Shown here: positions 1 through 5,314 of the stretch, piece after piece
Position numbering within the stretch: position 1 is the stretch's first letter
Layout of the letters: the number at the start of each line of letters is the position of its first letter
Assembly: GCA_003023165.1 (NCBI GenBank)
Contig: PXSD01000189.1
Location: 1 to 10,676 of the forward strand
Direction of reading: 5' to 3'
DNA length: 10,676 bases
From: Halobacteriales archaeon QS_9_67_15
GTDB taxonomy: Archaea; Halobacteriota; Halobacteria; Halobacteriales; Haloarculaceae
Made by a program: the position numbers and the translations under genes
Notes under the pieces: model-generated
The model's input: only the letters and a program-made list of their open reading frames with translations
Database searches by the model: none
Told to the model about the DNA's origin: nothing

Positions 1-355
1 CAATTTGTTGTACGTCGCGATGAACGTGGGACTGAACCTGGTGCTCGTTACGCTGTTCGGGTGGTACGGGGCCGCGTTCGCGACTGCAATCTCGTCACTG
101 GTGAATATCGTCGTGGCAGGCTACGCGCTGACGACGATAATCGGTCGCCCCGAGATCCCGGTCAAGCAACTCGGCTACCAGATCACCGCGTCACTCGTGA
201 TGTTCGTGGTGGTCGCCGCCCTCAGGGGACCGCTTCCGGACACGCTCGGATGGACGCTCGCCAACGTCGCTGTCGGGGCACTCGTGTACGCGGTCGCCCT
301 CTTCGGCCTCTCAAGCCGGGTTCGAGGGAAAGTTACAGGACTCGTCCAGGCCTGA
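1..355 (+). CDS. Polysaccharide flippase (Wzx/MATE-like), C-terminal fragment
   Basis: This is the C-terminal end of a multi-pass membrane protein. The reading frame is open from the left edge (first whole codon at base 2), so the start lies outside the window. About 117 residues are visible, ending at a TGA at 353-355. They hold the segment NVGLNLVLV..FGWYGAAFATAIS, which matches the late-helix pattern of polysaccharide biosynthesis/flippase proteins (asparagine-rich helix, short basic or polar loop, then G-x-x-G-A-A-x-A-T). Two more hydrophobic helices follow (ASLVMFVVVAAL and NVAVGALVYAVALFGL), then a short basic tail. Such proteins flip lipid-linked sugar units across the cell membrane for surface polysaccharide or S-layer glycan assembly. 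The sulfatase-like gene and glycosyltransferase that follow fit that setting. The family call is made from the fragment only. Another MOP-superfamily exporter is possible but less likely. Confidence 0.8.
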   Translation, partial: NLLYVAMNVGLNLVLVTLFGWYGAAFATAISSLVNIVVAGYALTTIIGRPEIPVKQLGYQITASLVMFVVVAALRGPLPDTLGWTLANVAVGALVYAVALFGLSSRVRGKVTGLVQA

Positions 356-414
356 TTCGATCGCAGGCTGTCCCGGGTCGGAGCCGGGTCCGCCGATATA
401 CCTGTCTCCGAACC

Positions 415-429
415 CGAAAATACTTGACC
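415..429 (+). promoter_or_regulatory. Putative TATA box for the sulfatase-like gene
   Basis: CGAAAATACTTGACC is the most AT-rich stretch in the 96-base gap after the flippase. It is centred about 30 bases before the ATG at 452, the spacing expected of an archaeal TATA box for a leaderless or near-leaderless transcript. No Shine-Dalgarno motif precedes the ATG. Inferred from position and composition only. Confidence 0.45.
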
Positions 430-451
430 GTTTCAGCGGACGCTCCGATCG

Positions 452-1558
452 ATGGACGACATCGTCCTCGTCACGGTCGACTCCGTCCGACGAGACTACG
501 CCGACGCACTGGAGTCGCTGTCCGAGCGACCGGTCCACACCGGCGTCACCGGGAGTCACTACACTCGGCCGAGCCTCGCCAGCCTCGTCTCGGCCAGCTA
601 CCGTGGGGCGATCACGACCGAAGTCGTCTCTCCGACGGTCGCCGAGGTGCTCTCCGACGCCGGCTACACTTGCCTCGGGTACACGCCGACACCGAACACG
701 GACGCCCGCTTCGGCTTCGACCGCGGCTTCGACGACTTCGACACCTTCGTCGAGCCCGGCAACCGCGGGAGCAAACTCCGGCAGTACCTCGGTTCCATCG
801 ACGCCCTCCGCTGGATCTACTACAAGGTCTACCCGCCCCAGGCCAAGAGCGAGAACCGACCACGTGACCGCGAGGTGATCGAACGCGCGATAGCGGAGTT
901 CAACGACGCCGAACCGCCGCGGTTCCTCTGGGTGCACCTCATGGAGACCCACCGACCGTACGGCGTCGGCGACGACGCGATATCGAAGGAACTCGACCAG
1001 AAGGCGTTCTTCAGGCCCGACCGGCTCACCGACGAAGAGGAAGCCGCTATCGAGGGGAAGTACCGAGACGCCCTCGGCAGAGCCGACGACAACGTCGCGC
1101 ACCTGCTCGCGGAGGTCGACAGCGACCCGAAACTCGCCGTCACAGCCGACCACGGCGAGGGGTTCGGCGAGGACGGGTTCTACTTCCACCAGGGGCACAA
1201 GCGGTCGGTCGCGGACTTCCAGACGAAGGTTCCGGTCGTCTTCGACGGCGTCGACGCCGAGGGACCGATGAGCCTCCTCGACATCCCGCCGACGCTCGTC
1301 GAGTCCGTCGGCGTCGACGCGCCGGACCCCTGGCACGGCACCAACCTGCTCGAGTCGGACTCGGAGTACGCGATCACTATCGCACCGTGGCACGACACTG
1401 CGACGGTGGCCTGGCGGGACTACGAGACGAAACTCGTCGCCCGTGACGCCGACGTGAGTTTCGACGACGGAGACGGTCGTTCCGACGTCGAGCGTGCCGA
1501 CGTGGACCGGGACCTCGAAGAACAGCTCCAGGACCTGGGCTACATGGACGCAGGCTGA
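452..1558 (+). CDS. Sulfatase / alkaline-phosphatase superfamily hydrolase
   Basis: The 368-residue protein has the sulfatase-fold metal site: VTVDSVRRD at residues 8-15 (Asp10), WVHLMETHRPY at 160-170 (His162, His167), and AVTADHGEGFGEDG at 229-242 (Asp233, His234). His246 and His249 follow. At the nucleophile position the sequence is YTRPSLASL (Thr38). Classical formylglycine sulfatases have C/S-x-P-x-R there, so this enzyme probably uses Thr, as phosphotransferases of the superfamily do, or is not a true sulfatase. There is no signal peptide or membrane helix, so it looks cytoplasmic. The acidic C-terminal tail (about residues 335-368) is typical of halophiles. The start is supported because Asp10 lies very close to the N-terminus, as is usual, and a TATA-like box sits about 30 bases upstream. 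Its neighbours suggest a role in surface glycan modification or turnover. The substrate cannot be read from the sequence. Confidence 0.88.
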   Translation: MDDIVLVTVDSVRRDYADALESLSERPVHTGVTGSHYTRPSLASLVSASYRGAITTEVVSPTVAEVLSDAGYTCLGYTPTPNTDARFGFDRGFDDFDTFVEPGNRGSKLRQYLGSIDALRWIYYKVYPPQAKSENRPRDREVIERAIAEFNDAEPPRFLWVHLMETHRPYGVGDDAISKELDQKAFFRPDRLTDEEEAAIEGKYRDALGRADDNVAHLLAEVDSDPKLAVTADHGEGFGEDGFYFHQGHKRSVADFQTKVPVVFDGVDAEGPMSLLDIPPTLVESVGVDAPDPWHGTNLLESDSEYAITIAPWHDTATVAWRDYETKLVARDADVSFDDGDGRSDVERADVDRDLEEQLQDLGYMDAG

Positions 1559-1582
1559 CTCGACGGGAGGGCGCGGTTCACG

Positions 1583-2656
1583 CTATCGGATCCACGTGAC
1601 GAGGATCGTCCGCGCGAGTCCCGCCGCGTAGCCGAGTTTCGGTTTCTTCGTCTCGCCGGCCTCGCGTTCGTGGATCGTGACCGGGACCTCGACGATGCGG
1701 AGTCCCTTCTTTCGCGATTCGATGATGAGTTCGGGAGCCGAGAACCGCTCTTCGGTGAGCGTCAACTCTCCCAGGCGAGCGCCGCGGATGGCGCGGAACC
1801 CGTTCGTGCAGTCGGTGATGTCGGTCTTGGCGAGGCGATTAATGAGCCAGTTGAAGGTGCGGATGCCGCCTCTCCGCGTTATCGAGTTGCCGGAGTTGTC
1901 TTCGCCGCGGTAGCGCGAACCGAGGACGTAGTCCGCCTCGTCGTCCACGACCGGCCGGATGAGGTCCGACAGTTGGTCGATAGGGTGTTGACCGTCCGCG
2001 TCCATGGTGACGACGATGTCGGCTCCGTGTTGGCGCGCGATGTCGAAACCGGTCTTGAGCGCGCCGCCCTGTCCCTGGTTGATCGGGTGTTCGACGACGA
2101 TAGCGTCGTGGCGGTCGGCCGCCCGCTGGGTCGCGTCGTCGGAGCCGTCGGAGACGACGACGGCCGTGACGAGGTGGTCGTGGATGCGATCCGGGAGGGC
2201 GGCCAGTACGTCGCCGATCGTGTCGGCCTCGTTGTAGGCGGGAACGACGACGTAGCACGTTCGTTCGTCGAGTGCTGCGTCACCGGTCGCCTGTCGGACG
2301 GTCAGGCTCCGTGTGAGTTCGCTGACGGTCCGCTGACTGGCGTTGAGTCGCCCGACGAGGTAGAGTATCAGGACGAGGAACGTGACGTTCGCGAATATCT
2401 GGATGAGGATGAATCGGCTGTCGAGGTTCAGCAGGCCCGCGAGCGTGCCGTAGAGACCGGGCGCGAAGGCGACCGTCAGGAGTCCCGCTCCGACGGCGAA
2501 CGCGATGGCGAACTCGACTCTGGAGAACGTCGTCCGGTAGCGCTCGAAGCCCCAGGCGAACGTCGCGAGCGCGAGTCCCAGGAACAGCAGTGTCAGTGCC
2601 TGATTGCTCAGACCGGGGAGGGCAGCCTGGAGGGCGTGTGGTGCGGTCGCCGGCAT
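1583..2656 (-). CDS. DUF2304-family 2 glycosyltransferase fusion, membrane-anchored
   Basis: The protein has 357 residues with the start ATG at 2656. The open frame continues upstream without another suitable start, and that upstream part is antisense to the phosphatase gene. Residues 15-105 form a DUF2304-like module with three hydrophobic helices (about 18-35, 48-68 and 82-102). Residues 134-357 are a GT-A fold family 2 glycosyltransferase: VVVPAYNEADT (136-146), VVSDGSDD (167-174), NQGQGGALKTGF (193-204), the metal-binding DADG (219-222), and DCTNGFRAI (282-290). It probably moves a sugar from a nucleotide donor to a lipid carrier or growing glycan at the inner face of the membrane, as dolichyl-phosphate sugar transferases do. 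The acceptor is unknown. It converges on the sulfatase-like gene with only 24 bases between their stop codons, and its promoter is back to back with that of the phosphatase gene. Confidence 0.92.
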   Translation of the reverse strand: MPATAPHALQAALPGLSNQALTLLFLGLALATFAWGFERYRTTFSRVEFAIAFAVGAGLLTVAFAPGLYGTLAGLLNLDSRFILIQIFANVTFLVLILYLVGRLNASQRTVSELTRSLTVRQATGDAALDERTCYVVVPAYNEADTIGDVLAALPDRIHDHLVTAVVVSDGSDDATQRAADRHDAIVVEHPINQGQGGALKTGFDIARQHGADIVVTMDADGQHPIDQLSDLIRPVVDDEADYVLGSRYRGEDNSGNSITRRGGIRTFNWLINRLAKTDITDCTNGFRAIRGARLGELTLTEERFSAPELIIESRKKGLRIVEVPVTIHEREAGETKKPKLGYAAGLARTILVTWIR

Positions 2657-2684
2657 CTGTTCGTTCGGATCCTCAAACGCCGGT

Positions 2685-2695
2685 GGTTTGTATCC
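2685..2695 (-). promoter_or_regulatory. Putative TATA box for the glycosyltransferase gene
   Basis: On the minus strand GGATACAAACC is centred about 34 bases before the ATG at 2656. A start of transcription about 26 bases downstream would leave a leader of under 10 bases. There is no Shine-Dalgarno motif, so leaderless-type initiation is likely. The box lies about 50 bases from the opposite-facing TATA-like element at 2741. Confidence 0.45.
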
Positions 2696-2740
2696 GTCGC
2701 TCGACAGCGGCCCGGCGTCGCGGCGGCGAAACACAGCGGC

Positions 2741-2746
2741 TTTTTG
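2741..2746 (+). promoter_or_regulatory. Putative TATA box for the phosphatase gene (leaderless GTG start)
   Basis: TTTTTG stands out in a GC-rich context and is centred about 26 bases before the GTG at 2769. This spacing puts transcription start at or next to the start codon and is the main reason for choosing 2769 over earlier in-frame starts, which would lie upstream of the promoter. Confidence 0.5.
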
Positions 2747-2768
2747 CGCCCCTCCCGGAGGGACGGTC

Positions 2769-3599
2769 GTGACCGACGCACACCGACGAGTGGCGGTGGC
2801 CGAGCGGGCGGCGAGAGCGGGCGGTGCCGTCGCTCGCCAGGCGTTCCGCGGCGACCTCACAGTCGAAACCAAGACCGACAAGAACGACCTCGTGACCGAG
2901 TCAGACCGGGACGCCCAGCGGCAGGTCGTCTCGACCCTCCACGGCGAGTTCCCGAACGACGCGATCGTGGGCGAGGAAGACGCAGTGCCGCTGGGGACGC
3001 CCGGCGACAGCGTCGAGATCCTGTCCGAGGTGCCCGAGTCCGGCGACGTCTGGGTCGTCGACCCTATCGACGGGACCACGAACTTCTCGCGCGGGATGCG
3101 GACGTGGGCGACCGCCGTCGCTGCGGTCGTCGACCGTCGGATCGTCGCGGGAGCGGTGTACCTCCCGGCGGTCGAAGACATGTACGCAGCGGGCACCGAG
3201 ACGGGGGCGCGCAACGGGAACGCGCTCGCGGTGAGCGACCGGACCGACCCCGAGACGTTCGTCACAGCGCCGATCGGCCGCTTCGACCGTGGGTCCGGCG
3301 ACGACCTGGGCGCGGTCTCGGCCGCTATCGTCGACCGACTGGCCGACGTACGCCGTATCGGGAGCATGCAGGCGACGCTCGCCGCCGTCGCGAGCGGTGA
3401 ACTCGACGCGACGTTCTCGACGTACTCCCCGTACCCGTGGGACTCGCTCGCCGGGATCCACTTGGTCCGACAGGCGGGCGGAACCGTCACGGGACTGGAC
3501 GGCGAGCCGTGGACGTTCGAGAGCGACGCGGTGGTCGCCAGCAACGGCGCGGCCCACGAGGCGGTCTGCGAAGTGGCGAGAGCGGCAGAATCCGGCTGA
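2769..3599 (+). CDS. Inositol monophosphatase family protein
   Basis: The 276-residue protein is a Mg2+/Li+-sensitive-type phosphatase of the IMPase/FBPase fold. Visible metal and catalytic motifs are IVGEED (residues 66-71, Glu69/Glu70), VVDPIDGTTNFSRG (96-109, Asp98 and Asp101) and PWDSLAGIHLVRQAGG (223-238, Asp225). Length is normal for the family, and the chosen GTG start gives the usual N-terminal helix (VAVAERAARAGGAVARQAF). It should remove phosphate from inositol 1-phosphate, fructose 1,6-bisphosphate or a related sugar phosphate. Archaeal members are often bifunctional, and the sequence does not decide between substrates. The middle segment has GSMQATLAAVASGELDA, where many members have GSaAldla..AaG.lDa, so the substrate pocket may differ. 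The gene is divergent from the glycosyltransferase and 90 bases before the DUF63 gene. Confidence 0.92.
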   Translation: MTDAHRRVAVAERAARAGGAVARQAFRGDLTVETKTDKNDLVTESDRDAQRQVVSTLHGEFPNDAIVGEEDAVPLGTPGDSVEILSEVPESGDVWVVDPIDGTTNFSRGMRTWATAVAAVVDRRIVAGAVYLPAVEDMYAAGTETGARNGNALAVSDRTDPETFVTAPIGRFDRGSGDDLGAVSAAIVDRLADVRRIGSMQATLAAVASGELDATFSTYSPYPWDSLAGIHLVRQAGGTVTGLDGEPWTFESDAVVASNGAAHEAVCEVARAAESG

Positions 3600-3629
3600 T
3601 TCTGGAGTCGCGCGCGGCGGCTGTGCGGT

Positions 3630-3646
3630 CTCGCGGCACGCGCGAG
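3630..3646. repeat. Short GC-rich hairpin in the phosphatase-DUF63 gap
   Basis: CTCGCG (3630-3635) and CGCGAG (3641-3646) form a perfect six-base inverted repeat with a five-base loop, 30 bases after the phosphatase stop codon. It could form a hairpin at the 3' end of that transcript. No T-tract follows, so it is not a standard archaeal terminator, and in such GC-rich DNA it could arise by chance. Confidence 0.3.
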
Positions 3647-3657
3647 CGCGACCGGAA

Positions 3658-3665
3658 GGCTAAAC
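3658..3665 (+). promoter_or_regulatory. Putative TATA box for the DUF63 gene
   Basis: GGCTAAAC is centred about 28 bases before the ATG at 3690, with no Shine-Dalgarno motif between them. This favours leaderless initiation at 3690 over the second in-frame ATG at 3708. Confidence 0.45.
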
Positions 3666-3689
3666 AGACAGACGCGCCGGGTTGCGGGC

Positions 3690-4823
3690 ATGGAAAGCGA
3701 GCAGGTCATGACGGAACGCAACTGGCTCGCCGCGTTCGTCGCGCTGGCGGGCGCCCTCGTTGTCGGCTCGGTCGTCGCGACCGAACGCGTGTACGACCGG
3801 TTCGTCTGGCAGTACTTCTGGGGTCCCATCTACTCCGACGCGAACAACGCCCGCTGTGCGGTCAGCACGGCCGACGGCGTCGAGCTCTACCAGACCGCCG
3901 CTAACTGCCGTGCGGCGACCGGTGTCGTCGCCGAGACCGGCTACAGCACCGTCTCGACGGTCGGCTACATGGTGGTTCTGGTCTTCATGATCGCCGGCGT
4001 CTCCCTCCTCCTCGACCGCCTCGACGTCGGGTCGGACAGGCGACTCTTCTTCTCGCTAGTTCCGTTCATGCTGTTCGGTGGGGCGCTCCGGGTCGTCGAG
4101 GACGCGACCGACGCCGCCGTCACCGCCGGCGTCGAACCGGTTCTCACGTACCCGGAAAACGTCCTCTTCATCAGTCCGATCATCTACGTCACGGTGTTCC
4201 TGTTGACGCTCGCGGCGCTGCTGGCGAGCACGTGGCTCGAGTCGCAGGACGCGGTCGACGACAGGTACACGGCGATGGCCGGGTTCGGCGTCGCCGCGCT
4301 CGCGCTCACGACCGCCTACCTGGTCGTCGTCTCCGTTCAGCGGGAGTACGTGGAGTTCTACCCGCAGATACTCGTCGTCGACCTCGGCCTGGCGAGCGTG
4401 CTGGCCTACGGGCTGTACGTCGCCGCCGACCGCTACGAGCCCGAGGTCAACGCCGGGACCGGAGCCGTCGGACTCGGGATCCTCTGGGCGCACGCGGTCG
4501 ACGGCGTCGCGAACGTGGTCGCGGCCGACTGGCTGCCGGAGCTGGGCCACCCCTCGCCGGGATACGGCGCGAAACACGTCGCCAATCGAGCCATCATCGG
4601 GGTCACGGAGACGCTCCAGCCGGCCGCGGTGTCCGCGGCGGTCGGCACGTCGTGGCCGTTCCTGTTCGTCAAGCTGGCCGTCGCGCTCGGCATCGTCTGG
4701 CTCTTCGACGAGCGGATATTCGAGGAGAGCCCGCGCTACGCGGTCCTCTTGCTCGTCGCCGCCGCCGCCGTCGGACTCGGTCCGGGGACCCGAGACATGC
4801 TCCGGGTCACGTTCGCGATCTGA
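3690..4823 (+). CDS. DUF63 family multi-pass membrane protein
   Basis: The protein has 377 residues, most of them hydrophobic. Likely membrane segments are near residues 12-30, 88-108, 118-134, 158-182, 195-215, 226-246, 257-278, 322-340 and 349-365. It resembles the archaeal DUF63 family in its layout: an extracytoplasmic-looking stretch after helix 1 with Cys56 and Cys73, GGALRVVED (130-138), a late helix with WAHAVDGVANVVA (266-278, His268 and Asp271), and the terminal PGTRDMLR (365-372). No function is established for the family that I can state. The conserved His, Asp, Arg and Glu residues inside or beside helices hint at transport or a membrane enzyme, but this is inference. The start at 3690 is favoured by the upstream TATA-like box. 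Downstream it converges on the zinc-ribbon gene, with 135 bases between them in which I see no feature. Confidence 0.88.
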   Translation: MESEQVMTERNWLAAFVALAGALVVGSVVATERVYDRFVWQYFWGPIYSDANNARCAVSTADGVELYQTAANCRAATGVVAETGYSTVSTVGYMVVLVFMIAGVSLLLDRLDVGSDRRLFFSLVPFMLFGGALRVVEDATDAAVTAGVEPVLTYPENVLFISPIIYVTVFLLTLAALLASTWLESQDAVDDRYTAMAGFGVAALALTTAYLVVVSVQREYVEFYPQILVVDLGLASVLAYGLYVAADRYEPEVNAGTGAVGLGILWAHAVDGVANVVAADWLPELGHPSPGYGAKHVANRAIIGVTETLQPAAVSAAVGTSWPFLFVKLAVALGIVWLFDERIFEESPRYAVLLLVAAAAVGLGPGTRDMLRVTFAI

Positions 4824-4958
4824 CCGAGTCGGCCCTGTCGAGCACTGGCGGCGTCACGACGGCGGCCGCGACCACGAACCGGTTTCGACGGCGCTCGCGG
4901 GCGCAGTCTGTCAACGACGGCCGTGGACCGAGCTTCGTCCGGCGGACGAGAAGCCGGC

Positions 4959-5114
4959 TCAGACCTGTTCGAGCGCCGACTCCGGATAGTACCGGCTCCC
5001 ACAGGACGGACACTCCGCGACGGTCACCGCACCACCGCTCGACGGCGCCTGCGCCTCCACCCGCTCCAGTTGCCGGTCACAGTCTGTACACGGAAGGTCG
5101 AACTCGGATACCAT
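4959..5114 (-). CDS. Small zinc-ribbon protein (51 aa)
   Basis: The 51-residue acidic protein has two CxxC knuckles, CTDC (residues 9-12) and CPSC (35-38), separated by 22 residues, and ends YYPESALEQV. This is a one-domain zinc ribbon that probably binds one Zn2+. Haloarchaea encode many such proteins, most of unknown role, acting in nucleic-acid or protein binding. The frame is open further upstream (a TTG at 5174), but the ATG at 5114 is preceded by GAGGAG with a six-base spacer (5126-5121), a good Shine-Dalgarno sequence, so I place the start there. A TATA-like box at 5191-5200 would then give a leader of about 55 bases. It lies downstream of, and on the same strand as, the E1-YcaO gene with about 200 bases between them, so it is probably transcribed separately. 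No specific function can be assigned. Confidence 0.82.
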   Translation of the reverse strand: MVSEFDLPCTDCDRQLERVEAQAPSSGGAVTVAECPSCGSRYYPESALEQV

Positions 5115-5120
5115 GATACG

Positions 5121-5126
5121 CTCCTC
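5121..5126 (-). promoter_or_regulatory. Shine-Dalgarno sequence of the zinc-ribbon gene
   Basis: GAGGAG on the minus strand, six bases before the ATG at 5114, can pair with the CCUCC of the archaeal 16S rRNA 3' end. It decides the start codon. It is also the only well-spaced ribosome-binding site seen in the window; most other genes look leaderless. Confidence 0.65.
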
Positions 5127-5190
5127 TGACGTCCCGCTTCGGCCCCGCAGAAGCGACGCCAGGTTCCGTGTCAACGAACGACACCCTATC

Positions 5191-5200
5191 GAATAAAACC
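5191..5200 (-). promoter_or_regulatory. Putative TATA box for the zinc-ribbon gene
   Basis: GGTTTTATTC on the minus strand is the best TATA-like element upstream of the zinc-ribbon gene and predicts transcription start near 5170. Further AT-rich sequence (5201-5227, with TTTACTTGCAAATTA on the plus strand) lies just upstream and may belong to the same control region or to the 3' end of the E1-YcaO transcript. Confidence 0.45.
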
Positions 5201-5314
5201 TCGTATTAGTCTGTTTACTTGCAAATTACGTGCCGTCCGTCGGTCTCGAAAACCACCGGTGAGCCGCGTCTGTGCGACGCCACCCGGTCGACGCATCGGC
5301 GCGACACCGACGGG

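Noticed and set aside
311..1393. Long minus-strand open frame (360 codons) opposite the sulfatase-like gene
   Set aside because: It mirrors a gene with clear catalytic motifs. Its composition (rich in Val, Arg and Glu, no motif) is the usual antisense shadow in GC-rich haloarchaeal DNA.
1670..3400. 576-codon plus-strand open frame across the glycosyltransferase and phosphatase genes
   Set aside because: It is antisense to the glycosyltransferase and then out of frame with the phosphatase; the Arg-rich C-terminal part is typical of shadow frames.
2657..3829. Upstream extension of the glycosyltransferase frame to 3829 (748 codons in all)
   Set aside because: The extra N-terminal part is Ser/Thr/Ala-rich, lies antisense to the phosphatase gene and has no recognisable domain. 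The ATG at 2656 has a TATA-like box at the right distance.
5215..5314. Minus-strand open frame tail between the YcaO and zinc-ribbon genes, ending VFETDGRHVICK
   Set aside because: It looks somewhat protein-like, but the only start in the gap is a GTG giving about 22 residues, without a promoter or Shine-Dalgarno sequence; the longer version overlaps the YcaO gene.
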